A stretch of 23,030 nt of DNA, from NCBI GenBank assembly GCA_003555415.1, contig PWHX01000105.1, positions 1 to 23,030 of the forward strand, read 5' to 3'. This document shows positions 1-6,696 of this stretch, in pieces. The position numbers and the translations under genes are program-made. Every line of letters starts with the position of its first letter. The first letter of the stretch is position 1. The notes under the pieces were generated by a model. That model was given only the letters and a program-made list of their open reading frames with translations, was not told the DNA's origin and did not search any database. The DNA comes from Syntrophomonadaceae bacterium. GTDB taxonomy: Bacteria; Bacillota; Dethiobacteria; SKNC01.

Positions 1-98
1 AAACAAGTGTGAAAAACCAGTTCTACATAGTATTCAATATCCCGCTTCAAGAAAGAATAAGAAGTTAGTAGCACATTGTTTACTTTCTCTTTTCTTAA

Positions 99-1589
99 TC
101 AGTCGTTTGTTATTGGAAGCCAAACCCTAAATGTACTACCCTTATTATCCTTGCTCTCCGCTTCTATTTTACCATCGTGAAGTTCAACTAATTGCTTGGC
201 AATAGCCAGACCTAAACCTGTTCCTTTACTGCTCCGAGAGCGGGATTTATCTGTCTTATAAAATCTCTCAAATATATTTGGCAAATCTTCCTGGGATATA
301 CCGCTTCCAGTATCCGTAACTTCCAGAACTATCCAGGATAAATATTGGTAAACTTTTAACTTTACATCACCACCGGGGGGTGTATATTCAATAGCATTAT
401 CTAGAAGATTAATTAATACCTCATGGAGTCGATAGCGGTCTCCCCAGAGCGTGGGTAATTTAGGAGACACCTCTAAATGCAGTGAAACTCCCTTCTCATC
501 CCCTCTGATAACCATACTTTCAAAGCTCCACTCTGCCATTTCTTTCACGAAAATCTCCTCTTTTTTCAGGGACATCTGGCCACTCTCCAAGTGGGAAAGC
601 TTTAACAGTTCATCAACAAGTCTGCTCAAATGAACAGAATTATCAAGGATCACCTTAAGGTACTTTTCCTTTTCTTCCTCATCTATTAGACCATCCAACA
701 TCAATTCAGAAAAACCCCGCACAGAAGCTAGGGGAGCTTTCAGCTCGTGGGAAACATTGGCAACTAAATTTTGGCGCAGCTTTTCCAAGCGTTTTTGCTC
801 CTCAAGTGTCTTCTCTACCTGCTCCACAGAGTAATTAAAAGACTTTATAAGGCCACCGATTTCGTTGTCAGGTTCTTCATCAATTTTACACCTGAAATTA
901 CCTGAAGCCATATCCAAAGCAGCACGATTTAATTTCAGAAGAGGCCTGGTAAGGGTTTTCGACAGTGAAAAAGCTAAAATTCCAGCGATTACTACACCTA
1001 TCCCTCCTGAATATAGGAATAAAAGGCTCACATGAGCTATGGTTTCTTCTATCCCGCTAAGGGGGGCACTCAAGATAATAGCACCAATAACATGTTCGTC
1101 AGAATTATCATCATCCGCTTTTCCATTGTCTTCATTAAAAACGGGAGCAGCTACCAGGAAACGTTTCAACTCGGGGCCATATATTTTTTTTGTCAACATG
1201 TTGCCTTTAAAGATGTGATTGACTTCCCTCTCTTCCAAACCTACCCCTTCCCTTTGATCATCTTCTATATCAGTATCTTCATAGTCAACAATAAAAAGAT
1301 GTTCCCTCTGATTGTCTAAGACTCTTATTTTAATGTTATGGGATATAGCCAGGGTTTTCACTGTTTTTTCCACAGCTTTAAGGTCATTTTCCCTAAGGTC
1401 TCCTTCAATTAAGTTGACAGCATTCTGAGTCTGGGCTGTTAGTTCCCATTCCCTTGTATTTAAAAAATAGTTTTCAATCAAGTATGTAAGAAAAACCCCA
1501 ATTATAATTAGACTTAGTGCTACTACCACAAGATAAGACAACATTAATTTACTGAACAGGCTTCGAGGCTTATATGGAAATTTAATCAA
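99..1589 (-). CDS. Membrane sensor histidine kinase (OmpR/PhoB-partner type)
   Basis: Two-component sensor kinase of 496 aa that should phosphorylate the response regulator encoded just upstream. A membrane segment lies at about residues 15-38, followed by an extracytoplasmic sensor region (about 40-185), a second membrane segment (about 186-209) and a HAMP linker (about 210-262). The HisKA H-box is NVSHELKAPLA with phospho-acceptor His281. The ATPase domain has an N-box (NLLDNAIEYTPP, about 394-405), G1 (DTGSGI, 426-431), F-box (FERFY, 440-444) and G2 (GTGLGLA, 456-462). No cytoplasmic PAS domain is obvious. The start codon is TTG, inside a TTGA overlap with the regulator stop. A GAGGTG Shine-Dalgarno about 8 bases upstream supports it. 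The architecture resembles PhoR/WalK-like kinases, but the stimulus cannot be read from the sequence. Downstream (1-98) I see no terminator or gene. Confidence 0.95.
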   Translation of the reverse strand: MIKFPYKPRSLFSKLMLSYLVVVALSLIIIGVFLTYLIENYFLNTREWELTAQTQNAVNLIEGDLRENDLKAVEKTVKTLAISHNIKIRVLDNQREHLFIVDYEDTDIEDDQREGVGLEEREVNHIFKGNMLTKKIYGPELKRFLVAAPVFNEDNGKADDDNSDEHVIGAIILSAPLSGIEETIAHVSLLFLYSGGIGVVIAGILAFSLSKTLTRPLLKLNRAALDMASGNFRCKIDEEPDNEIGGLIKSFNYSVEQVEKTLEEQKRLEKLRQNLVANVSHELKAPLASVRGFSELMLDGLIDEEEKEKYLKVILDNSVHLSRLVDELLKLSHLESGQMSLKKEEIFVKEMAEWSFESMVIRGDEKGVSLHLEVSPKLPTLWGDRYRLHEVLINLLDNAIEYTPPGGDVKLKVYQYLSWIVLEVTDTGSGISQEDLPNIFERFYKTDKSRSRSSKGTGLGLAIAKQLVELHDGKIEAESKDNKGSTFRVWLPITND

Positions 1590-2284
1590 AGCTCTTTCAC
1601 CTCAAATTTGTAACCTTTTCCCCATACCGTTTGTATGTAATTAACATGTTTATCATAACGGGCAATCTTGCTGCGGAGTCGCTTTATATGTTCATCTACA
1701 GTACGGGTGCCCCCTGCTGAACTATCAAATCCCCAAATTTGCCTGAGCAGTTCTTCTCTGGTAAAGGTTTTGCCTTCATTATGAGCAAATAATGTCATCA
1801 GCTCTATTTCTTTAGGTGTCAGGTCCAGTTCGGTTTCACCTACTCTAACTATATAGCTACGCATATCAACAGTAAGGTTACCAAACTGTAATAAATCCTG
1901 TACTTTATTATATTTATCAGAACGACGGATAAGGGCTTTTACTCTGGCTACCAGTTCCCGTGGACTAAATGGCTTGGTTACATAGTCATCGGCACCCATC
2001 TCCAGGCCCAGAACACGGTCTACCTCTTCTCCCCGGGCAGTAAGCATTATAATAGGTATGCCTTGCATATGACCACCTCTTATTTCCCGGCAGATTTCCC
2101 AACCGTCCTTTTCCGGAAGCATTATATCCAAAAGGAGAACTACAAAACCACCCTCTTGTATTTTTTCCATGCCTGACTTTCCATCGAGAGCGGTTTCTAC
2201 TTCAAAGCCTTCTGATTCTAAAGCTATACGGACAAGATCACATATGTGGTGATCATCATCTACAATCAAGACCTTTTCAGTCAT
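1586..2284 (-). CDS. OmpR/PhoB-family response regulator
   Basis: DNA-binding response regulator of 232 aa. The receiver domain (about 1-120) has the acidic pocket D10/D11, phospho-acceptor Asp53 (LLDIMLP), Thr82 (IMLTA) and Lys104 (TKPF). The C-terminal winged-helix domain (about 133-230) ends with the recognition helix region TVDEHIKRLRSKI and the typical wing YIQTVWGKGYKF. Start ATG is preceded by AGGAGG at good spacing. It is the first gene of a two-gene operon; its TGA overlaps the TTG start of the kinase by 4 bases, implying translational coupling. PhoP, ResD and WalR type regulators share this build, so no specific regulon is assigned. No convincing promoter or direct-repeat operator was found in the upstream 100 bases. 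Confidence 0.96.
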   Translation of the reverse strand: MTEKVLIVDDDHHICDLVRIALESEGFEVETALDGKSGMEKIQEGGFVVLLLDIMLPEKDGWEICREIRGGHMQGIPIIMLTARGEEVDRVLGLEMGADDYVTKPFSPRELVARVKALIRRSDKYNKVQDLLQFGNLTVDMRSYIVRVGETELDLTPKEIELMTLFAHNEGKTFTREELLRQIWGFDSSAGGTRTVDEHIKRLRSKIARYDKHVNYIQTVWGKGYKFEVKEL

Positions 2285-2401
2285 TTTAAAACCTCCTCAT
2301 TATTGTTATTTATTCTTTGACATAATTCTAATTCCTGTAAAACATAATTAAAATTTTGTAATCCCGAGGAGGTTATTAAAATAATATTAACAAAGCCAAA
2401 T

Positions 2402-2456
2402 AAAAAATAGGAGTTGGTGATGAGTATTTATAACTCACCACCAACTCCTATTTTTT
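2402..2456 (-). terminator. Intrinsic terminator of the abrB-like gene
   Basis: Long inverted repeat: arms 2402-2425 and 2433-2456 with a 7-base loop. Read on the minus strand all pairs form, with one G-U wobble, and the hairpin ends in a run of six T. Read on the plus strand the same position is an A-C mismatch, so the minus direction, downstream of the abrB-like stop, fits best. It also insulates the two-component operon from abrB transcription. Confidence 0.85.
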
Positions 2457-2504
2457 GAAATAATTAATTAATAATTAAGCATAGACTATATTTGAAAACT
2501 AATT

Positions 2505-2780
2505 TTATGGTTTTACGGCTTCCAAGTGTGGAGCCTTAGCTTCCTGGAGCAAACTACTTGTACAATCATTACAAATCATCTTATCCTTAAAAGTAATTAC
2601 ATTTCCTGCCGCTCCACAAAAAATACACGCTGGCTCATATTTTTTTAAGATTATTTTGTCTTGATCAACAAAAATCTCCAGCGGATCTTTCTCCTTTACA
2701 CCTAACGTTCTTCTTAATTCTATAGGAATTACAATTCTCCCCAGTTCATCAACCTTCCTGACAATACCAGTTGACCTCAC
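2505..2780 (-). CDS. abrB: AbrB-family transition-state regulator with C-terminal Cys4 ribbon
   Basis: DNA-binding protein of 91 aa. Residues 1-50 form an AbrB/SpoVT swapped-hairpin domain: STGIVRKVDELGRIVIP followed by ELRRTLGVKEKDPLEIF is almost identical to the N-terminus of Bacillus AbrB. The Bacillus C-terminal dimerisation region is replaced by a short Cys4 motif (C52xxC55 and C70xxC73), probably a zinc ribbon; such versions are common in clostridia. The start is GTG, supported by a GGGAGGGGAG Shine-Dalgarno immediately upstream. The gene is monocistronic with its own promoter and terminator. The expected role is repression of transition-state and sporulation genes in growing cells. Whether it controls the glycan locus that begins 250 bases away is unknown. 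Confidence 0.93.
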   Translation of the reverse strand: MRSTGIVRKVDELGRIVIPIELRRTLGVKEKDPLEIFVDQDKIILKKYEPACIFCGAAGNVITFKDKMICNDCTSSLLQEAKAPHLEAVKP

Positions 2781-2830
2781 TCGCTCCCCTCCCTTCGTAA
2801 CTCGACATAAAATAACAATATTTGCATATT

Positions 2831-2859
2831 ATTATAGCAAATTAAACCAACTAACGCAA
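2831..2859 (-). promoter_or_regulatory. Sigma-A-type extended -10 promoter for abrB-like gene
   Basis: On the minus strand a perfect TATAAT (plus 2831-2836) is preceded by TGC, making an extended -10. A weak -35 TTGCGT (plus 2854-2859) stands 17 bases upstream. It lies about 50 bases before the GTG start. Confidence 0.6.
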
Positions 2860-2945
2860 TATACAGAAAATATTTTTATATTTTATATTTTTTATCCAAT
2901 ATTAGTTAGTCATCTTGTGGAAAATGCAAAAATGCTGAACTGTTC

Positions 2946-2972
2946 ACAAAATTGATTATTAAACATAATTTA
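2946..2972 (+). promoter_or_regulatory. Putative sigma-K-type promoter of the cgeB-like/epimerase unit
   Basis: AC at 2946-2947, a 16-base spacer, then CATAATTTA at 2964-2972. This fits the sigma-K consensus AC-N16/17-CATAnnnTA. The ATG of the downstream CgeB-like gene is about 65 bases further on. The motif is short and the region AT-rich, so this is a prediction, strengthened by the same pattern before the convergent operon and by the known sigma-K control of cgeAB in B. subtilis. Confidence 0.45.
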
Positions 2973-3036
2973 ATATATGAAAATATTTATCTAAAATTAT
3001 GAAGATAATGCATTTTCACTAAAGAAAGGGAGACGT

Positions 3037-4092
3037 ATGCGTACTTATAAAATATTATTTCTAGAGCATCGATCACAATATTTAAACAGCCTGGGTGATT
3101 CATTAGCTCAGTTAGGTCATGAGATTTTCATTCAGACATCCTGGGCACCTGCAAAAATAGATGCCGCACTTTCTTATTTCAAGCCAGACATTATAATTAC
3201 TATCGGTTGTGGCCATGTTCCTATTTGTTCTCCATATCTTAATAAGCTGCATGAATTATGCAGAAAATATGGCCTCTTTCATATAAACTGGGCAATAGAA
3301 GATAAAATCCACCATACATACTGGTCAATTCCTTATATAAAACGTATCAAGCCTGACTTAGTTTGGACCATTCATCCAGATTGTGTTAATAATTATGAAA
3401 AACTTGGCATCCCTTCAAGCTATTTAAACTTTTCTTTCAACCCAAGAATGTTTCCTGAAAAAAAATATGATACAAAAGAACCACTTGATATTTCTTTTGT
3501 TGGCTCAACTCATCTTCGCAAAAGAACATACCGTTATGATAGTCTACAGCAACTACTATTCCCTCTGATTAAAGCTAGAATAAAGACACATATTTGGGGA
3601 TCTGGATGGAATGAAAACCTGGCATTTATAAGAAACCAGTTCGGGGTGACCATACCTCGTGACTGGATTCAAGGATTTCTTCCATATGAATATTCTGCGT
3701 CAATCTATCATTCATCAAAAATTGTTTTAGGTGTGCAAAATGCTGAAGACCAGGTTTCTCAACGCACATTTGAAATATTAGGCACAGGTTCTTTTATGAT
3801 TGCCAGTAAGACTAAGGCAATAACAAAAATGTTTAAAGATAAGAAAGAAATTGTTGCTACAAGTTCACCTGAGGAAACAATTGAATTAGTAAACTACTAT
3901 CTAAAACAACCAGAAGTAAGACATAAGTTGGGATATAATGCTCGCCAAAAAATATTGAATAAATATACTTTCTATCACCAATTAAACAAGATCTGGCCCA
4001 AAGTAGATAAATTAATAGCTCAAAAGAAGGAATTAAATAACACTATCAAACCTTATTTTAAAGAGGGGGTAACTTACAATGACACTAGGTAA
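3037..4092 (+). CDS. CgeB-family glycosyltransferase (first copy)
   Basis: Protein of 351 aa related to the spore maturation protein CgeB family of GT-B-type glycosyltransferases. The N-terminal half contains HEIFIQTSW, then DIIITIGCG (51-59), WAIEDK (85-90), DLVWTIHPDC (107-116) and YLNFSFNP. The C-terminal half has GWN at 190-192 and the nucleotide-sugar-binding helix QRTFEILGTGSFMIA (about 242-256), where a GT4-like EX7E-type region would sit. There is no signal peptide, so it should act in the cytoplasm. The start ATG follows AAAGGGAG. The gene overlaps the epimerase by 14 bases. It is a clear paralogue of the minus-strand gene at 5007-5981. In Bacillus, CgeB acts late in spore crust glycosylation; the acceptor here is unknown. 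Confidence 0.85.
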   Translation: MRTYKILFLEHRSQYLNSLGDSLAQLGHEIFIQTSWAPAKIDAALSYFKPDIIITIGCGHVPICSPYLNKLHELCRKYGLFHINWAIEDKIHHTYWSIPYIKRIKPDLVWTIHPDCVNNYEKLGIPSSYLNFSFNPRMFPEKKYDTKEPLDISFVGSTHLRKRTYRYDSLQQLLFPLIKARIKTHIWGSGWNENLAFIRNQFGVTIPRDWIQGFLPYEYSASIYHSSKIVLGVQNAEDQVSQRTFEILGTGSFMIASKTKAITKMFKDKKEIVATSSPEETIELVNYYLKQPEVRHKLGYNARQKILNKYTFYHQLNKIWPKVDKLIAQKKELNNTIKPYFKEGVTYNDTR

Positions 4093-5023
4093 CGTCTTAG
4101 TTACTGGTGGTGCAGGCTTTTTAGGATCACAGCTCATCAGAAAAATTCTTCCTATTTGTCGTCATATCTATGTAATTGATGATTTGTCTACTGGGCAGCG
4201 GGAAGCAATACCATCTTCAGGGAAAATTACTTTCATCAAAGGCAGTATCACTAACAAGAAATTAATTCAAAATTTAGTATCTAGGGTTGAATATATTTTT
4301 CATTTAGCCTGCAGTAATTTATTAAATTCTTCTCACAACCTCGAGCAGGATTTTAATACAAATCTGTACGGTGGGTATGTAATGCTGCAATGTGCACACA
4401 ACCATTGTTCAAACTTGAAGAGGTTTATATATACCTCTACTTCTTCTATCTATGGTGATGCTCCTATTTTCCCCACGACAGAAGATTATTATAGTATTCG
4501 ACTCCCTTATGCAGCGAGTAAATTTTCAGTAGAACATTATTGTGATGTTTTTTATCATATGTATCAACTTCCAGTTTCGGTATTAAGATTGTCCAATGTA
4601 TTTGGTCCAGGTCAATTACCTTCAAACCCCTATTGTGGGGTAATTGCAAAGTTTTTTGAAGCTGTAAAGAAAAAAGAGCCCCTTATTATTTATGGCGATG
4701 GTCAGCAAACACGTGATTTTACTTATTTGGAAGACGCATTGCAAACAATTATGTTGGCCGCTATAAAAGAAAAAGCAATAGGACAGGTATATAATGTAGG
4801 AACTGGAAAAGAAACTACTATAATTAAACTGGCAGAAAAAATTAAGCAAATTACAGGATTTACTGATGCCATCATGCATTTTAAGCCGAAAAGACCAGTG
4901 GATATAGTGGAAAGAAGAAGTATAGATTCAGAAAAAATTCAAAAAGATTTACAGTGGAGAGCATACTATTCTCTTTCTAAGGGTTTAGCCCTGACTTTTA
5001 AGTGGTTTAAGGAAGACACATAG
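4079..5023 (+). CDS. SDR-family NAD-dependent sugar-nucleotide epimerase/dehydratase
   Basis: Extended short-chain dehydrogenase of 314 aa, resembling UDP-glucose 4-epimerases. The Rossmann motif is TGGAGFLG (9-16), with the adenosine-ribose acidic pair D34/D35. The catalytic set is Ser122/Ser123 (TSTSSIYG) and Y144AASK148. The later motifs RLSNVFGPGQ, DGQQTRDF and YNVGTG are family hallmarks. GAGGGGG precedes the ATG. It is translated in an overlap with the CgeB-like gene, so the two form one unit. Given the nearby pathway to a diacetamido-uronic acid, it may be the C4-epimerase acting on that sugar, analogous to SDR proteins of Bordetella wbm loci; plain GalE activity is equally possible. 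Its last 17 bases overlap the convergent glycosyltransferase gene. Confidence 0.88.
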   Translation: MTLGNVLVTGGAGFLGSQLIRKILPICRHIYVIDDLSTGQREAIPSSGKITFIKGSITNKKLIQNLVSRVEYIFHLACSNLLNSSHNLEQDFNTNLYGGYVMLQCAHNHCSNLKRFIYTSTSSIYGDAPIFPTTEDYYSIRLPYAASKFSVEHYCDVFYHMYQLPVSVLRLSNVFGPGQLPSNPYCGVIAKFFEAVKKKEPLIIYGDGQQTRDFTYLEDALQTIMLAAIKEKAIGQVYNVGTGKETTIIKLAEKIKQITGFTDAIMHFKPKRPVDIVERRSIDSEKIQKDLQWRAYYSLSKGLALTFKWFKEDT

Positions 5024-5981
5024 CCAAACAAGATAGCAAATAAGCGGCTTTCTTATCATATTTATGTTTAGAAAGAACTTCGGCCTGACCGTTTTTAGCA
5101 ATGGTCTGGCGTTCCTTTTCGTGGTCAAGGTAATAATCCACCAGTTCTAAAGTTTCTTTCGATGAGCTAGACATAACCAGGTGATAACGGTCAATAAAAA
5201 GCCTGTTAAGGGCTGGTATCCTTGCCGTTAACTGAAACCCGCCGCAACCCATTATTTCAAATGTACGCAAAGTCACTTGAGTTTTATGCTGGTTTTGGTT
5301 TTGCAAATTAAGAGTAATCTTTGCACTTTTATATGCCCTAAAAGTATCTTCAAAAGGAATTGGCCCTAAATAGTTAATTTTTGAAAGAAGCTTACTATTT
5401 AAACAGGACGCCTTCTCCCAACCTTTGCCACACAAAACCAGGTCATAGCCATTTTCAATTAAAGGTCTTACTATTACCTGTATAGTTTTTTTCCTAAAAA
5501 TGGGTTCATCATAAGTATTGGCTACCAGCACCAGGTCATGGTTATACCTGGGGTCAGGCAATTCTGAAGCAGGTGGCTCTAAGCTTGGATTATAACCAAA
5601 TTCTAGATGGAATGCCGGTATCCCTAAATCACGGTAAAAGGGTATGCAGTCAGCATTGATGGTAAAAACTACATCCGGCTGAACAGTCCTAACCATATGC
5701 AAAGACCATTTTTCAAAAAAATTAATATCTTCAGTTGCCCAGTAAACATGCAGACAACCGTAATCATTGGCTATTTCTTTAATATTCTTTAAATTTTGCG
5801 GTTTATAATTATGAATCCAACCAACAGTAACTAAAAGATCAGGTTGAAACTCTTCCATATGCCTGATTAAGTAATCCTTTTGCAGGTTAACAACTATTCT
5901 TACATCATGCCCAAGCTGACGAAATCCCCAGGGCAACCCATTAATCCAAACAGGATGTCCGTTAAGAAATAAAATACGCAA
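5007..5981 (-). CDS. CgeB-family glycosyltransferase (second copy)
   Basis: Last gene of the minus-strand glycan operon. The start I prefer is TTG at 5979-5981, giving 324 aa beginning RILFLNGHPVW. AAAGGAG lies about 9 bases upstream and the start aligns with the N-terminus of the paralogue at 3037. A longer open frame reaches 6119, but the extra 46 residues overlap the upstream gene and lack similarity. Shared landmarks with the paralogue include DLLVTVGW, YWATEDI, DVVFTINADC, FGYNPS, GKGW and RTFEIMGCGGF, followed by SSSKETLELVDYYLDH matching SSPEETIELVNYYL. It should be a cytoplasmic GT-B transferase attaching a sugar to a spore-surface or wall glycan. The gene tail overlaps the epimerase tail on the other strand. 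Confidence 0.85.
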   Translation of the reverse strand: MRILFLNGHPVWINGLPWGFRQLGHDVRIVVNLQKDYLIRHMEEFQPDLLVTVGWIHNYKPQNLKNIKEIANDYGCLHVYWATEDINFFEKWSLHMVRTVQPDVVFTINADCIPFYRDLGIPAFHLEFGYNPSLEPPASELPDPRYNHDLVLVANTYDEPIFRKKTIQVIVRPLIENGYDLVLCGKGWEKASCLNSKLLSKINYLGPIPFEDTFRAYKSAKITLNLQNQNQHKTQVTLRTFEIMGCGGFQLTARIPALNRLFIDRYHLVMSSSSKETLELVDYYLDHEKERQTIAKNGQAEVLSKHKYDKKAAYLLSCLAMCLP

Positions 5982-6012
5982 AATTATACACTCCTTTATT
6001 TGATAATAACTG

Positions 6013-6675
6013 TTATTCAAATAAGTGATCCTTAAACCACCAGCAAGGATGGACCAAAATTTGCATTTGCGGATATTTACCAATATGTGTACACATGCAA
6101 CCTTCCCGCCAGTAACCAAAACTGTCGGAAATGTATTTCATATCCCTTATGAATGTTTTATCATAAGCATCATAATGTATACCTGCTTGCTTCTTACTTA
6201 TGCTTTTAAAAAAACTCCGATTATGCCTGGGGCCTGCCGGGCTATGCTCACCATGAGCTGCTGCTGACACTATAGAAATATCTAACACCATTTCCAAAAC
6301 TTTTTTTTCCCGTAAGAATACCTCCCGGGGATTTTCATCGGTTATATAGCTAAAATCTATTGATTCAAAATGCAATCCGATTTCATGCCCTAAGGAATGT
6401 ATTTCTTTTAAAGCCTTATATGCATTATATTCAAAAACATTATAAGATAATGCGTGAACCCTAACAAAGTAAGTAGCCCGTACTCCTAATTTATTTTCTA
6501 TTCTTGCCATATTTAAGGCTCTATAGAGGTAACAGTCAATATCATGCCTTAAAATAATGAATGGTTGATTTTGACTTATGTTTTTAACCTCTTCAAAAGA
6601 GATTATAGAATATCCTTTATCTTTGGCTTGCTGAAGGCAATAACAATAATGCTCATAAGTCCATGAACAGGTCAT
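6013..6675 (-). CDS. CE4/NodB-like polysaccharide deacetylase-family protein
   Basis: Protein of 220 aa with a NodB-like (carbohydrate esterase 4) layout. Motif 1 is ILRHDID (H44, D45, D47), giving the catalytic base and metal-binding Asp. Motif 2 is GHEIGLHFE with metal-ligand candidates H97 and H102. A third conserved region is AAAHGEHSP, and VHPCWW near the C-terminus resembles motif 5. There is no signal peptide or membrane anchor, so it probably acts on a cytoplasmic nucleotide sugar or lipid-linked intermediate rather than on mature peptidoglycan. It follows the fused dehydrogenase-acetyltransferase gene by about 20 bases, with GGAGGTG before its ATG. Similar RHDVD-type CE4 proteins occur in O-antigen loci. 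Its substrate, and whether it deacetylates at all, are not shown by the sequence. Confidence 0.75.
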   Translation of the reverse strand: MTCSWTYEHYCYCLQQAKDKGYSIISFEEVKNISQNQPFIILRHDIDCYLYRALNMARIENKLGVRATYFVRVHALSYNVFEYNAYKALKEIHSLGHEIGLHFESIDFSYITDENPREVFLREKKVLEMVLDISIVSAAAHGEHSPAGPRHNRSFFKSISKKQAGIHYDAYDKTFIRDMKYISDSFGYWREGCMCTHIGKYPQMQILVHPCWWFKDHLFE

Positions 6676-6696
6676 TTAGATAACACCTCCTGCCTT

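Noticed and set aside
2350..2400. AGGAGG-like motif on the plus strand near 2365 as a leader-peptide gene
   Set aside because: No ATG, GTG or TTG with a useful reading frame follows it at proper spacing.
5982..6119. N-terminal extension of the second CgeB-like protein to 370 aa
   Set aside because: The extra 46 residues overlap the CE4-like gene in another frame, have no counterpart in the paralogue, and a good AAAGGAG site directs initiation at TTG 5979-5981.
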